A stretch of 64,000 nt of DNA from Bacillus halotolerans (GTDB lineage: Bacteria > Bacillota > Bacilli > Bacillales > Bacillaceae): assembly GCF_001517105.1 (NCBI RefSeq), contig NZ_LPVF01000010.1, forward strand, positions 372,001 to 436,000. Reading direction: 5' to 3'. The position numbers were made by a program, and so were the translations under genes. The notes below the pieces were generated by a model. It did not search any database. It saw nothing but the letters and a program-made list of their open reading frames with translations, and was not told the origin of the DNA. Positions 49,213 to 59,157 of this stretch are shown one piece after another; within the stretch, counting starts at the first letter, position 1, and each line of letters begins with the position of its first letter.

Positions 49213-49241
49213 ATTATAGTGGATTCGTTTTTAAAAAACTA
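49213..49241 (-). promoter_or_regulatory. Probable promoter of acpP
   Basis: On the minus strand a perfect TATAAT (49213-49218) lies 22 bases before the acpP ATG, with TAGTTT (49236-49241) 17 bases upstream as a weak -35. A separate promoter would help explain the high level of ACP needed. Confidence 0.5.
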
Positions 49242-49273
49242 GAGTAACTATGATGAAATTTTAGAGAAAAAAC

Positions 49274-50014
49274 TTACATTACCATTCCGCCGTCAATATG
49301 AAGCGTCTGGCCTGTCATGTAACGCGCTCCCTCTGAAGCAAGAAACGTGACGACGCTGCTGACATCTCCGGGATCGCCAAAGCGAGCGAGCGGAATTTGT
49401 TTCAGCATTTCATCTTGAACGTCTTTGGCAAGCTTATCTGTCATATCGGTTGAGATAAATCCAGGCGCAATCGCATTGACTGTGATGTTGCGGCTCGCGA
49501 GCTCTTTAGCTGAAGACTTTGTTAAGCCGATCACACCCGCTTTTGCAGCCACGTAGTTGGCTTGTCCAGGATTTCCGCTAACGCCGACAATAGACGATAC
49601 GTTAATAATCCGGCCTGAACGCTGCTTCATCATTTGTCTTGTCACAGCTTTCGTGCAGTTGAAAACACCCTTCAGGTTAATGTTAATAACATCATCCCAC
49701 TCATCTTCTTTCATTCTCATGATGAGATTGTCTTTTGTAATTCCGGCGTTGTTCACTAGAATGTCAATCGTAGAGAAAACAGAAATCGTTTCTTTTATCA
49801 TGTTTTGTACATCTTCAGGATTTGATACATCGGCTTTGACAGCAATTGCTTTTCTGCCCATTGATTTGATTTCATCTACGACTTCATTTGCTTTCGCTTC
49901 GCTGCCTGAGTAGTTAACGACAACGTTTGCACCGTTTTTGGCCAAGTCAAGGGCGATTGAACGGCCGATTCCGCGGGATGCGCCAGTGACAACAGCTGTT
50001 TTTTCATTAAGCAT
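49274..50014 (-). CDS. fabG: 3-oxoacyl-ACP reductase FabG
   Basis: FabG reduces beta-ketoacyl-ACP with NADPH in each elongation cycle. This short-chain dehydrogenase has the [10 protein letters not shown] nucleotide site, NNAG, and catalytic Ser near 140 with Y154 and K158 (YVAAKAG). The start is the ATG at 50014 (246 residues) inside the fabD 3' end, after AAGGAGGAG. A longer frame to 50077 lies within fabD and is rejected. Confidence 0.97.
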   Translation of the reverse strand: MLNEKTAVVTGASRGIGRSIALDLAKNGANVVVNYSGSEAKANEVVDEIKSMGRKAIAVKADVSNPEDVQNMIKETISVFSTIDILVNNAGITKDNLIMRMKEDEWDDVININLKGVFNCTKAVTRQMMKQRSGRIINVSSIVGVSGNPGQANYVAAKAGVIGLTKSSAKELASRNITVNAIAPGFISTDMTDKLAKDVQDEMLKQIPLARFGDPGDVSSVVTFLASEGARYMTGQTLHIDGGMVM

Positions 50015-50960
50015 TCTCATTCTCCTCCTTAAGCGTTTGAATTGCCAGTTCAATCGTTTCCGGGTCTGATACGGCAATGGTTTTTAAGCGTCTGTTTACT
50101 TTTTTCACAAGGCCTGAAAGCACTTTGCCGGGACCGATTTCAATAAACGTCGTAACACCCTCTGCGATCAGCTTGTTAACAGTTTCCTCAAAACGAACCG
50201 GGGAGTACAGCTGCTCAATGAGTTTCTCTTTAATGTCTGCCTTATCTGTCATCACATCTGCAGAAACATTTGAGATCACCGGCACTTCTGCGTCTTTCAG
50301 TTCACAGGAGTCCAAGACTTCCTTCAGCTTATCAGCGGCAGGCTTCATCAGTTCAGAATGGAACGGACCGCTTACGTCAAGCGGAATCGCACGTTTAGCG
50401 CCGTTCTCTTTTGCCTGTTCAGAGGCAAGCTCTACTCCTTTTGCCGTTCCGGAAATAACAATTTGTCCGGGACAGTTGAGGTTGGCAAGCTGCACAAGGT
50501 GGCCATCCTCAGTGACTTTATCGGTTACTTGTTTCAATGCGTCGGCATCCATGCCGAGAATGGCAGCCATCGCTCCTTCTCCGGCCGGCACCGCTTCGTT
50601 CATGAACTCACCGCGTTTTCTGACAGTATAAACAGCGTCTTTAAAGCTCATTGCGCCAGCCGCCACCAGTGCAGAATATTCTCCAAGGCTGTGTCCGGCT
50701 GTGAAATCAGGTGTAATGCCTGATTCTTTAAATTTTTCAAGCACAGCAATGCTAGTCGTCAGCAAAGCAGGCTGCGCATTGTATGTAAGGGTTAATTCTT
50801 TGGCATCACCTTCAAAAATCAGTGAGCTAAGCTTTGTTTCCAATGTTTCGTCCGCTTCATCGAACAGACGTTTTGCAGCTGGAACCTGATCATAAAGCTC
50901 TTTCCCCATGCCGATAAATTGAGATCCCTGACCAGGGAATAAAAATGCAATCTTACTCAT
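50007..50960 (-). CDS. fabD: Malonyl-CoA:ACP transacylase FabD
   Basis: FabD loads malonyl groups onto ACP. FPGQGSQ is at the N-terminus, and catalytic Ser91 is in GHSLGEYSA. The length of 317 residues is normal. It overlaps fabG by eight bases and follows plsX by 18. Confidence 0.97.
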   Translation of the reverse strand: MSKIAFLFPGQGSQFIGMGKELYDQVPAAKRLFDEADETLETKLSSLIFEGDAKELTLTYNAQPALLTTSIAVLEKFKESGITPDFTAGHSLGEYSALVAAGAMSFKDAVYTVRKRGEFMNEAVPAGEGAMAAILGMDADALKQVTDKVTEDGHLVQLANLNCPGQIVISGTAKGVELASEQAKENGAKRAIPLDVSGPFHSELMKPAADKLKEVLDSCELKDAEVPVISNVSADVMTDKADIKEKLIEQLYSPVRFEETVNKLIAEGVTTFIEIGPGKVLSGLVKKVNRRLKTIAVSDPETIELAIQTLKEENENA

Positions 50961-50978
50961 GATGTAAAAACCTCCAGA

Positions 50979-51977
50979 CTATTCATCTGTTTTTTCTTCT
51001 TTTACTTCTTCCTGAATGAGCGCAGCCATGTTTTGGCTGACCATCTCTCTGGCTTGGCGAATCGCATGGTAAACCGCACGGGCATCAGAAGAGCCGTGTG
51101 CCTTGATTACCGGCGCTTTCAAACCGAAAAGACTTGCTCCGCCGTATTCGGAATAATCCATTTTCATTTTCATTTCCTTCATCTTCGGCTTCAGCACAGC
51201 GGCCGCAAGCTTAGATGTAAAGTTTGACGTGAGCGCTTCTCTCATCATTTTAAAAATGGACATCGCAGAGCCTTCAAGCGTTTTGAGTGTAACATTCCCG
51301 GTAAATCCGTCCGTTACTACGACATCTGCTACATCGTCTAAAAGGTCCCGTGCTTCCACGTTTCCGATAAAGTTGATGTTTGCCTCTTTTAATAATTGGA
51401 ACGTCTGCTTCGTCAATTCGTTTCCTTTTTTATCTTCTGTTCCGACATTCAAAAGACCGATTCTCGGTGAAGTCACGCCTCGGACTTGCTGGGAATAAAC
51501 AGAACCCATAATGGCGTATTGAACGAGATGCTCAGGCTTGGCATCTACATTGGCGCCGACATCAAGGAGCAGAAATCCGCCGCCTGATACAGTTGGCAGT
51601 GTCGGTGCAAGCGCAGGGCGGTCAATTCCTTTAATTCTTCCCACAATAAACAGGCCGGCTGTCATTAACGCGCCGGTATTTCCTGCTGAAATGCAGGCGT
51701 CAGCTCTGCCTTCTGCAACTTCCTGCGCCATCAGAACCATAGAAGAGTTCTTTTTTCTCCGCACGGCGCGGACCGGTTCGTCCGTAGGCTCAATCACTTC
51801 ATCTGCGTGCAGCACCGTGATGCGATCTGATGATGTTGTTAAATACGATTCTATTGTTGTCTTGTCACCGACAAGTGTAATATGAAGATCATCAAATGAC
51901 TCTATACCCTTCATAACTCCGTCAATAACAGCTTTGGGAGCGTGGTCTCCTCCCATTGCATCTACAGCTATTCTCAT
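50979..51977 (-). CDS. plsX: Phosphate acyltransferase PlsX
   Basis: PlsX makes acyl-phosphate from acyl-ACP for phospholipid synthesis with PlsY. The N-terminal [14 protein letters not shown] motif and the [12 protein letters not shown] and [13 protein letters not shown] segments are diagnostic. I chose the ATG at 51977 (332 residues) after AAAGGTGGAG; a longer frame from 52052 overlaps fapR. The gap to fapR is 13 bases. Confidence 0.96.
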   Translation of the reverse strand: MRIAVDAMGGDHAPKAVIDGVMKGIESFDDLHITLVGDKTTIESYLTTSSDRITVLHADEVIEPTDEPVRAVRRKKNSSMVLMAQEVAEGRADACISAGNTGALMTAGLFIVGRIKGIDRPALAPTLPTVSGGGFLLLDVGANVDAKPEHLVQYAIMGSVYSQQVRGVTSPRIGLLNVGTEDKKGNELTKQTFQLLKEANINFIGNVEARDLLDDVADVVVTDGFTGNVTLKTLEGSAMSIFKMMREALTSNFTSKLAAAVLKPKMKEMKMKMDYSEYGGASLFGLKAPVIKAHGSSDARAVYHAIRQAREMVSQNMAALIQEEVKEEKTDE

Positions 51978-51990
51978 GCATGCTCCACCT

Positions 51991-52557
51991 TTATGAATGT
52001 TTTGAACGGTACATGTCAAAGCGTCCAGAAAAAACAATTTCCTCTGCAACAAAGCTGTTCACTTCGACAACCGTTCTTCCTTTATCTTTCTCAACCGCCG
52101 TCACTTTCGCTTTCGCAACGACGCGCTCACCCTGCTTTACCTGCCTGGTAAAGCGGATGTCTGCACTTGCAGTCAGCGCCAATTCGTCATCTATAATTGC
52201 AACGGCCAAAGAATTCGCCTGAGCAAATAAATGGTGTCCTCTCGCAATTTGATTCCGGCTGAATACATGCTCCTGTTTTATTTCTAAAATAGAAATCGCC
52301 TGATCATCCAGCTCAAGGTCAATAATTTCTCCGATGACTTCGTCTAGTGACAGGGACTTCACTTCATCTTCAAGCGTTTTCTCTGCCACGTTCTTAATTC
52401 TTTCTCTCAGCTCCGGTATGGAAAGCTCCAAGCGGTCCAAACGAATCGTCTGTATGCTAACTCCGAATTTTCCCGCTAATTCTTCATCTGTAATAAATGG
52501 GGTTGCTTTGATCGTCTGCTGAAGTAATTCCTGGCGTTCTTTCTTATTTCTTCTCAT
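51991..52557 (-). CDS. fapR: Malonyl-CoA-responsive lipid repressor FapR
   Basis: FapR represses fatty-acid and phospholipid genes until malonyl-CoA accumulates. The 188 residues have an N-terminal HTH of DeoR type ([20 protein letters not shown], about 18-40) and a C-terminal hot-dog effector domain (residues about 70-185, with [20 protein letters not shown]). It heads fapR-plsX-fabD-fabG and its own promoter carries a FapR operator. Confidence 0.97.
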   Translation of the reverse strand: MRRNKKERQELLQQTIKATPFITDEELAGKFGVSIQTIRLDRLELSIPELRERIKNVAEKTLEDEVKSLSLDEVIGEIIDLELDDQAISILEIKQEHVFSRNQIARGHHLFAQANSLAVAIIDDELALTASADIRFTRQVKQGERVVAKAKVTAVEKDKGRTVVEVNSFVAEEIVFSGRFDMYRSKHS

Positions 52558-52577
52558 ATCTAAACACCATCCGGCAA

Positions 52578-52596
52578 ATTAAGACTAGGTACTAAT
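52578..52596. promoter_or_regulatory. FapR operator
   Basis: Read on the minus strand, ATTAGTACCTAGTCTTAAT is a near-palindrome that matches the FapR consensus TTAGTACC(T)-N-GGTA/GTCTTAA type. It begins four bases after the -10 box of the fapR promoter and covers the start region, so FapR binding would block initiation (autorepression). Confidence 0.85.
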
Positions 52597-52599
52597 AGT

Positions 52600-52628
52600 A
52601 GTATATAATTTCATAGATTGGAATGCAA
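52600..52628 (-). promoter_or_regulatory. SigA-type promoter of the fapR operon
   Basis: On the minus strand TTGCAT (52623-52628) and TATACT (52600-52605) are 17 bases apart, in the 107-base gap after recG, with the FapR operator right behind. Confidence 0.8.
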
Positions 52629-52664
52629 TGATTGTTTCTGGCTAAACACCAAAAACTTCTTGCC

Positions 52665-54713
52665 TCAGCTCAATTTTTCCCCGTCCATGACTCCGCTTTT
52701 CAGCAAATGCTCTCTTAGCGCCCCATATTCAGGGTCGTTCCAGAATGCTTCCGAAGCCACCAGATTTGCAGCGTCCTGCCTTGCCGTTTCAAGCGCTCTG
52801 TAATCATGAACCATGTCCGCCACCTTAAAATCAGGCATTCCGCTTTGTTTTTTTCCAAAGAAATCTCCCGGGCCTCTCAGTTCCAAATCCTTTTCAGACA
52901 GTTCAAAGCCGTCATTGGTTTCCGACATGATTCTCATCCGTTCTTTTCCTGTTTCTGATTTCGGATCAGCCATAAGAATGCAGTAGGATTGGTGCTCGCC
53001 GCGGCCTACACGGCCGCGCAGCTGGTGAAGCTGGGACAAACCAAAGCGATCGGCGTCGTAAATGACCATAATCGTTGCATTCGGGACATTCACTCCGACT
53101 TCAACAACAGTGGTTGATACGAGAATTTGACACGTATTCGCGCTGAATTCCCTCATCACCTGATCTTTTTCATCGGAATGCAGTTTTCCGTGCATAAGAC
53201 CGACGTTCCATTTTCCACGGAAAACCTCAGAAAGCATATTGTATACATCTATAGCGTTTTGCACATCAAGCTTGTCTGATTCTTCGATCAGCGGACAGAT
53301 AATATACGCCTGTCTGCCTTGCTTTAATTCTTTTTCGACGAATGCCAGAATGCGGTCCAGCATGTCATGTTTCACCCAATAGGTCTCGATTTGTTTCCGC
53401 CCCGCCGGCATCTCATCAATGACGGAGACATCCATTTCACCGAAAACAGTAATCGCCAGGGTTCTCGGAATCGGAGTGGCTGTCATAAAGAGCACATCGG
53501 GATCCTGCCCTTTGTTCCGAAGCTTCTTCCGCTGTTCAACTCCAAATCGGTGCTGCTCATCCGTAATGACAAGACTTAGCGCTTTAAACTCGACCTCATC
53601 CTGGATTAAAGCATGGGTTCCTACAAGAATATCAATCTCTCCCGCAGCAAGCCGCTCAAGCAATTCCCTTCGGCGCTTCCCTTTTACAGAGCTTGTCAGA
53701 AGGGCGACATTGACATCCCACTTTTCAAACAGTGAAACAAGGGAATCAGCATGCTGTTCAGCAAGAATTTCTGTCGGAACCATAAGCGCTCCCTGATATC
53801 CGGATAAAATGGCCGCATAAAGCGCGATGGCAGCGACTGCCGTTTTTCCTGATCCGACGTCTCCTTGAAGAAGACGGTTCATTCTATATGGGGAAGACAT
53901 GTCTGCTGTTATTTCGCGAAGCACGCGGGACTGGGCGTTGGTGAGAGGAAACGGGAGGCTTTTGACAAATGTCATGAGTTCTTCGTTTGAAAAACGCTGC
54001 CGTATCCCTTGTGACTGCTCTCTTTCCGCCTTTCGGAACGCCTGCATTTTCAACTGAAATAATAAAAATTCTTCGTAAACGAATCGGCGTCTGGCCAGCT
54101 TTAATGCTTCTCTTGTTTCTGGCTGGTGCATCGCTTTTAACGCTTGATGATAGTCCGGCAGCTTATAGCGAACTTTAAGATTTTCCGGGAGAGGATCAGG
54201 TATTGAGTCCGCATATTGGGTCAGCCCGTGCTGAATAAAACGTCTCATCATTTTGACGGTGACATTTTCTTTGACGGAATAGACTGGTTCAATGCTTTTA
54301 TCCTCTTGATGCGGCCCATTTTTTAATTCCTGAACAGAAATGGTCTGACGATGCTTGTCCCATTTTCCGGAAATCGTCACAACAGAGCCCAGCGAAAGCT
54401 TTTTCTTTAAATAAGGACGGTTAAAACAAATGGCAGTGATTAAATAATGGCCGACAAGAAGGCGAAATGTCAGCCTGTTTCGTTTTTTTCCATAATAGGT
54501 AAGAGAAGGCTCTGAATGAACCTTCCCTTCAACTGTGACTCTTTCATCATGCTGTACTTCTTCTAAATCCCTCAGCTCGTAGTCATCATAGCGATAAGGG
54601 AAATAATTCAGAAGATCAGAAATGTCATAAATACCGAGTTCATTTAATGTTTTTTCTGTTTCCGGCCCAATGCCCTTAATGTTGGCTATACTAGTTTGCT
54701 GATGTTGTTTCAC
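52665..54713 (-). CDS. recG: ATP-dependent DNA helicase RecG
   Basis: RecG remodels stalled forks and branched DNA. The N-terminal wedge (OB-fold) domain precedes helicase motifs: Walker A GDVGSGKTAVAA, DEQH box, TATPIPRT, and QLRGRVGRGEHQSYC. The length of 682 residues is normal. Its 5' end overlaps the sdaAA 3' end by 23 bases, so it is probably coupled to the serine dehydratase genes. Confidence 0.97.
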   Translation of the reverse strand: MKQHQQTSIANIKGIGPETEKTLNELGIYDISDLLNYFPYRYDDYELRDLEEVQHDERVTVEGKVHSEPSLTYYGKKRNRLTFRLLVGHYLITAICFNRPYLKKKLSLGSVVTISGKWDKHRQTISVQELKNGPHQEDKSIEPVYSVKENVTVKMMRRFIQHGLTQYADSIPDPLPENLKVRYKLPDYHQALKAMHQPETREALKLARRRFVYEEFLLFQLKMQAFRKAEREQSQGIRQRFSNEELMTFVKSLPFPLTNAQSRVLREITADMSSPYRMNRLLQGDVGSGKTAVAAIALYAAILSGYQGALMVPTEILAEQHADSLVSLFEKWDVNVALLTSSVKGKRRRELLERLAAGEIDILVGTHALIQDEVEFKALSLVITDEQHRFGVEQRKKLRNKGQDPDVLFMTATPIPRTLAITVFGEMDVSVIDEMPAGRKQIETYWVKHDMLDRILAFVEKELKQGRQAYIICPLIEESDKLDVQNAIDVYNMLSEVFRGKWNVGLMHGKLHSDEKDQVMREFSANTCQILVSTTVVEVGVNVPNATIMVIYDADRFGLSQLHQLRGRVGRGEHQSYCILMADPKSETGKERMRIMSETNDGFELSEKDLELRGPGDFFGKKQSGMPDFKVADMVHDYRALETARQDAANLVASEAFWNDPEYGALREHLLKSGVMDGEKLS

Positions 54714-55593
54714 TTGAACCCAGCGCTCCTCCGAATATTTTTTTCTCTAATTCTCTTCCCGTCGGTGTTGCCGCTAAACCGCCCTGGCCTGTTTCTCTAA
54801 GGGCAGTGGGCATCGTTTGGCCGATTTTATACATCGCATCGATGACCTCGTCACATGGAATCCGGCTTGTAATGCCTGCTAATGCCATATCAGCAGCAAT
54901 CATCGCGTTTGATGCGCCCATTGCATTCCGCTTCACACAAGGCACTTCAACAAGGCCCGCAACAGGATCACACACAAGGCCGAGCATATTTTTTAATGTA
55001 ATGGCCATGGCCTCCGCACTTTGCTCAGGTGTTCCGCCTGCCATTTCAACAATTGCCGCAGCTGCCATACCCGAGGCAGATCCTACCTCTGCCTGACACC
55101 CGCCGGCAGCACCGGAAATACTTGCATTATTTGCTACGACAAATCCGAAAGCTCCCGCCGTAAATAAAAAGCGGATCATTTGTTCTCTTGTCGGGTTCAG
55201 TTTTTCTTTCACGGCAAATAACGTACCCGGCACTACACCTGCAGATCCGGCAGTCGGTGTCGCACAGATTGTTCCCATGGCGGCATTCACTTCATTTGTT
55301 GCGACAGCTTTCGATACTGCGTCTAAAATCAGCGCTCCCGACAGGCTTTTTCCAGATCGAATGTAGGCCTGTAATTTAACGGCATCCCCGCCTGTTAAGC
55401 CCGTTTGACTCGTAACTCCTTCAAGCCCTTTCTGAACCGCCGCTTCCATAACAGTCAGATTGTGATCCATCTGCTGAAAAATTTCTTCTTTTGTTTTTTC
55501 TGTTACTTCCATCTCTTGAGCGATCATGATGTCAGAGATGGATATTTGCTTTTCTTTCGTTATCTCAATTAATTCTTTTACATTACGAAACAT
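54691..55593 (-). CDS. sdaAA: L-serine dehydratase, alpha subunit
   Basis: With SdaAB it deaminates serine to pyruvate using a [4Fe-4S] cluster. The 300 residues carry the cysteines GTICATPTAGSAG, AAGGCQAEVGSASG and GLVCDPVAG/VPCVKRNAMGASNA. It follows sdaAB by 23 bases and overlaps recG. Confidence 0.95.
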   Translation of the reverse strand: MFRNVKELIEITKEKQISISDIMIAQEMEVTEKTKEEIFQQMDHNLTVMEAAVQKGLEGVTSQTGLTGGDAVKLQAYIRSGKSLSGALILDAVSKAVATNEVNAAMGTICATPTAGSAGVVPGTLFAVKEKLNPTREQMIRFLFTAGAFGFVVANNASISGAAGGCQAEVGSASGMAAAAIVEMAGGTPEQSAEAMAITLKNMLGLVCDPVAGLVEVPCVKRNAMGASNAMIAADMALAGITSRIPCDEVIDAMYKIGQTMPTALRETGQGGLAATPTGRELEKKIFGGALGSSETTSAN

Positions 55594-55616
55594 AACTGGC
55601 TCCTCCTGACCCTTCG

Positions 55617-56279
55617 CTAGTCAGCAATCTTTGTCACTTGAATAATGTTCGGCAGCTTCGACAGCTCATCGAGAACATCATCGTCAATATTTTGATCCAC
55701 TTCTATTGTCATCAGCGCAAGCTGACCAATATCCTTGCGGGCGACTTCCATATGGCCGACGTTGATTGAGAATTTCGCAAGGACATTGGCAACTCCTGCA
55801 ATGGTGCCAAACTTGTCATTATGGACAACTAGAATGGCAGGGTGGTTTCCAGACAGACGGAGCTCAAAGCCGTTTAATTCTGTGATTTCAATTTTTCCTC
55901 CGCCTATCGAAATTCCCGTCAGTTCAAGTTCTCCCTTTTCATCAGAAATACTAATTCGAGCTGTGTTCGGGTGAACCGGAACAGCGTCTTCAACTCGAAA
56001 CTCTATATCAATTCCTTTATCTTCTGCAATTTGTATAGCGGTTTTAATCCGTTCGTCAAATGTATCAAAATCAAGCAGACCGCCGATAATTGCCACATCT
56101 GTGCCGTGACCCTTATATGTTTCAGCAAAAGAGCCGTAAAAGGACACAACGATGCGCTCAGGCTCTCTGCCAAATAAACTTCTGGCCACTCTCCCGATTC
56201 TCGCCGCGCCTGCTGTATGCGAACTGGACGGACCGATCATAACCGGGCCGATAATATCAAAAACGCTTCTGTATTTCAT
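55617..56279 (-). CDS. sdaAB: L-serine dehydratase, beta subunit
   Basis: The 220 residues have the N-terminal IGPVMIGPSSSHTAGAARIG signature and a C-terminal ACT domain (LVVHNDKFGTIAGVANVLAK), which binds serine in related enzymes. It starts the sdaAB-sdaAA-recG group after a 139-base gap that follows fakA. Confidence 0.95.
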   Translation of the reverse strand: MKYRSVFDIIGPVMIGPSSSHTAGAARIGRVARSLFGREPERIVVSFYGSFAETYKGHGTDVAIIGGLLDFDTFDERIKTAIQIAEDKGIDIEFRVEDAVPVHPNTARISISDEKGELELTGISIGGGKIEITELNGFELRLSGNHPAILVVHNDKFGTIAGVANVLAKFSINVGHMEVARKDIGQLALMTIEVDQNIDDDVLDELSKLPNIIQVTKIAD

Positions 56280-56395
56280 GCTATTCCTCCTTATGAAACA
56301 GAGCTTATAAGCGGCTTTGCTTCTAGACTAATTGATCGGATATAAAATGGCAAGCGGGCGCGTTACAGCGCTGCCGCACTTAAAAGCAGACATAA

Positions 56396-56424
56396 GAATA
56401 GAAGGGCAATTTGCCCTTCTATTC
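56396..56424 (-). terminator. Palindromic stem-loop at the fakA 3' end
   Basis: GAATAGAAGGGCAA is followed, across one base, by its exact complement, overlapping the last codons and stop of fakA. On the minus strand CTATTCTTATG follows, without a clean U tract. It probably terminates or protects the fakA message. Confidence 0.6.
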
Positions 56425-58077
56425 TGCAGAAATTATATACGAATACAGCGGCTGTTTTCCGTTGTGGATTTCAACCTCAATCTCTTCGTACTTGTCGTTG
56501 AGAAACGCTTCAAGCTCTTCAGCTTCTTCTTGAGACGCATCTTCTCCATAAAGAATGGTGACAATTTCGTCCTCTTCTCCGATCATTTCTGACAAGAGCA
56601 TTTTTGCAGCACCCAGCTGATCTTCAGCACTGCCGATAATCGTTCCATTCAGAATTCCCATAAAGTCGCCTTTTTTTATGTCTTGTCCGTCAATATGAGT
56701 ATCCCTGACTGAGTATGTCACCTGTCCGCTTTTTACTTGCTGAATGGCACTTAGCATATTGGCTTCATTTGCTTCAGGCTCTTGATCCGGATTAAATGCC
56801 AGCAACGCTGACATGCCTTGCGGAACCGTTTTGGCAGGAATGACAAAAACCTTATCGCCTATCACACTTGCGGCTTGATTGGCCGCCATGATAATGTTGG
56901 AGTTATTCGGTAAGATAAACACAGTGTCTGCATTTACAGATCTTACAGCATCGACAATATCCTCAGTGCTCGGATTCATCGTCTGGCCGCCTTCAATTAC
57001 AACGGAAGCGCCAATGCTTTTGAATAAATCAGAAATGCCTTCTCCCATCGCAACAGTCACAATGCCGTACGGCTGCTTTGCCGCTTTCTCGCTGTGAGCA
57101 TGCTCGCTGTCCTGGCTGATGATGGAAGTGTGCTGCTCTCTCATGTTTTCAATTTTGATTTTTATTAATTCACCGTAATTTTGAGCGTAGTTTAACACGT
57201 TTCCCGGCTCTTCAGCATGAATATGAACCTTCGCCAGAGACTCGTCTGCAATAACCAAAAGAGAATCACCAAATTGGCTGAGGTCATTTCTGAATGTGCC
57301 TTCATCAAATTCTCTTTTATTCTGATCGAGCCTTACCATCACTTCTGTACAGAAACCGAATTCAATATCATCTGTATTCATCATGCTCTGCGCGCTCTTA
57401 TGATGCTCTGCGCTGACCATGTCATCAAGTGACGGAAGAACGGTTTTCTCAGGAACGGTCTCTCCTTTTAATGAAGCGAGGAAACCTTCATACACACAAA
57501 GCAGGCCTTTGCCTCCGCTGTCAACGACTCCTACTTCCTTCAGGACAGGCAGCAATTCTGGTGTCCGATTTAAGGATGCCTCAGCTTCCTTTGTCACCGA
57601 TGTCATCAGCGCAATGATATCGGTTTCTTTTTCCGCCAGGGCCACCGCTTGTTTCGCAGCATCTTTTGCAACTGTTAAGATGGTGCCCTCCACAGGCTTC
57701 ATGACTGCTTTGTAAGCCATATCGACACCGGCTTGCAGCGCGGCGGCAAACTCTTTTGCATTAATTTCTTTTTTTGTTTCAATGCTTTTACTGAATCCTC
57801 GGAACAATTGGGACAGGATGACTCCTGAATTCCCTCTTGCCCCCATGAGCAATCCTTTAGATAACGCGGAGCCCACTTTACCGATATCACTTGTCTCCAA
57901 ATGCTCCACTTCTCTTGCCCCGGAAGTCATTGACAGGTTCATGTTTGTTCCCGTATCACCGTCCGGCACCGGAAACACGTTGAGCGCGTCAACCGCACTC
58001 GCGTTTTGCGACAGATTCTGTGCACCTGCAAGAATCATCTCGGCAAAGGTTCTGCCGTCTAATGTTCTGATAGACAA
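56419..58077 (-). CDS. fakA: Fatty acid kinase ATPase subunit FakA (YloV)
   Basis: FakA phosphorylates fatty acids held by FakB, feeding exogenous lipid into phospholipids. The N-terminal DhaL-like kinase domain has DGDTGTNMNLSM and GARGNSGVILSQLFRG. The middle and C-terminal domains are of the DAK1/DegV type. The length is 552 residues from a TTG start at 58077 after GGAGGAGTAGGA. It forms an operon with yloU, 15 bases upstream. Confidence 0.95.
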   Translation of the reverse strand: MSIRTLDGRTFAEMILAGAQNLSQNASAVDALNVFPVPDGDTGTNMNLSMTSGAREVEHLETSDIGKVGSALSKGLLMGARGNSGVILSQLFRGFSKSIETKKEINAKEFAAALQAGVDMAYKAVMKPVEGTILTVAKDAAKQAVALAEKETDIIALMTSVTKEAEASLNRTPELLPVLKEVGVVDSGGKGLLCVYEGFLASLKGETVPEKTVLPSLDDMVSAEHHKSAQSMMNTDDIEFGFCTEVMVRLDQNKREFDEGTFRNDLSQFGDSLLVIADESLAKVHIHAEEPGNVLNYAQNYGELIKIKIENMREQHTSIISQDSEHAHSEKAAKQPYGIVTVAMGEGISDLFKSIGASVVIEGGQTMNPSTEDIVDAVRSVNADTVFILPNNSNIIMAANQAASVIGDKVFVIPAKTVPQGMSALLAFNPDQEPEANEANMLSAIQQVKSGQVTYSVRDTHIDGQDIKKGDFMGILNGTIIGSAEDQLGAAKMLLSEMIGEEDEIVTILYGEDASQEEAEELEAFLNDKYEEIEVEIHNGKQPLYSYIISAE

Positions 58078-58092
58078 TCCTACTCCTCCTAA

Positions 58093-58455
58093 CTACGGGT
58101 TCGTCACTCGTACGCCTTGGACATAAATATTGACAGAGTCCACTGCAAGTCCGACTGTTTGATTTACTGTGTACTTTACTTTTGTTTGGACGTTATGTGC
58201 CACTTCAGAAATTTTTGTGCCGTAGCTGACAATGATATACATGTCAATATGTATCTGTTCTGCTTCTTGGCGAACTTGAACACCTCTGCTGAAATTCTCT
58301 TTCCGAAGGATTTCAGTCAGTCCGTCTTTAATTTGGTTTTTAGAGGCCATTCCAACAATGCCGTAACAGTCAATCGCAGCGCCGCCGGCAACCATTGCAA
58401 TGACTTCATTCGATATATCAATCTGCCCGTATTTCGTTCTTAATTCAATGGACAC
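58093..58455 (-). CDS. yloU: YloU, Asp23/Gls24-family protein
   Basis: The protein has 120 residues with the Asp23 domain (ISNEVIAMVAGGAAIDCYGIVGMAS and HIDMYIIVSYGTKI). Members form small acidic proteins sometimes linked to the cell envelope. It is conserved upstream of fakA in Firmicutes, which suggests a shared envelope-lipid role, but the molecular function is not known. Confidence 0.92.
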   Translation of the reverse strand: MSIELRTKYGQIDISNEVIAMVAGGAAIDCYGIVGMASKNQIKDGLTEILRKENFSRGVQVRQEAEQIHIDMYIIVSYGTKISEVAHNVQTKVKYTVNQTVGLAVDSVNIYVQGVRVTNP

Positions 58456-58511
58456 ACTAGTTCCTCCTTCGAATGCATAGAGTTACAGCTATTCTACTAT
58501 ATGAATTCCAT

Positions 58512-58545
58512 TATGAAAAGAAAAGACGCGACAAACGCTGCACGT
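58512..58545 (-). other. Terminator-like hairpin in the yloU leader
   Basis: Read on the minus strand, AGACGTG pairs with CGCGTCT over a ten-base loop and is followed by TTTCTTTTC. It lies between the yloU promoter and the yloU ATG, with no minus-strand gene upstream to terminate before spoVM, so it could act as an attenuator. Confidence 0.45.
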
Positions 58546-58559
58546 CTCTTTACATATAC

Positions 58560-58589
58560 TATAGCGCCGCTGTTTGTGCAAGATGTCAA
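58560..58589 (-). promoter_or_regulatory. Probable SigA-type promoter of yloU-fakA
   Basis: On the minus strand a perfect TTGACA (58584-58589) stands 18 bases before GCTATA (58560-58565), in the divergent gap with rpmB. The -10 box is imperfect; TATAGT two bases on is an alternative. Confidence 0.55.
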
Positions 58590-58621
58590 GTGAATTTTCT
58601 TGAAAGATGATGAAACAATAG

Positions 58622-58650
58622 TTGCAAACGTTTTTTAGCTGTGGTAAATT
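58622..58650 (+). promoter_or_regulatory. SigA-type promoter of rpmB
   Basis: TTGCAA (58622-58627), 17 bases, then TAAATT (58645-58650), 84 bases upstream of the rpmB ATG, in the divergent gap with yloU. Confidence 0.65.
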
Positions 58651-58721
58651 ATTTAAAGTATCCATATCGAAAGCATCTAAGAACATATGAAAGTGAAAAA
58701 GTAGATGTTTTGTGCAAGTGA

Positions 58722-58922
<201 letters not shown>

Positions 58923-58929
58923 CAAAATG

Positions 58930-58961
58930 AACGCCTGCCCTGATATGTGGCAGGCGTTTTT
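58930..58961. terminator. Terminator between rpmB and spoVM
   Basis: AACGCCTGCC pairs with GGCAGGCGTT over a nine-base loop and is followed by TTTAT on the plus strand, ending rpmB. It is 34 bases from the spoVM stop on the other strand and may serve both genes. Confidence 0.85.
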
Positions 58962-58993
58962 ATGTGGTGAAAGGGGGCTTGAACCCCTGGGCT

Positions 58994-59074
58994 TTAATCT
59001 TTTCTAAATGAGCCCAGCATCGCCCGGACAATTCCTCCTAAAAACTTCGGCAATTTAATGGTGTAAAATTTCAT
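58994..59074 (-). CDS. spoVM: Stage V sporulation protein SpoVM
   Basis: SpoVM is a 26-residue amphipathic peptide that recognises the curved forespore membrane and anchors the spore coat through SpoIVA. Translation of the minus strand from the ATG at 59074 gives MKFYTIKLPKFLGGIVRAML followed by GSFRKD and TAA. This is the B. subtilis SpoVM sequence as I remember it, including Pro9. GGAGGGGAC is a strong ribosome-binding site. It lies between thiN and rpmB. A SigE promoter is expected upstream, but I could not assign its boxes. Confidence 0.97.
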   Translation of the reverse strand: MKFYTIKLPKFLGGIVRAMLGSFRKD

Positions 59075-59157
59075 TTTTGTCCCCTCCTATAAGTCCCGTA
59101 ACCGCCTGTTCATCGCTTTAAGGTTCATTAATTTCAACAAATGAGTGAAAGCAGAAG

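Noticed and set aside
50077..50631. Plus-strand reading frame of 184 codons
   Set aside because: It is antisense to fabD, whose protein is fully conserved; the Ser/Phe-rich product is typical of reverse-strand reading.
59075..59157. SigE promoter of spoVM
   Set aside because: It is expected from biology, but I could not find -35 and -10 boxes with acceptable match and spacing.
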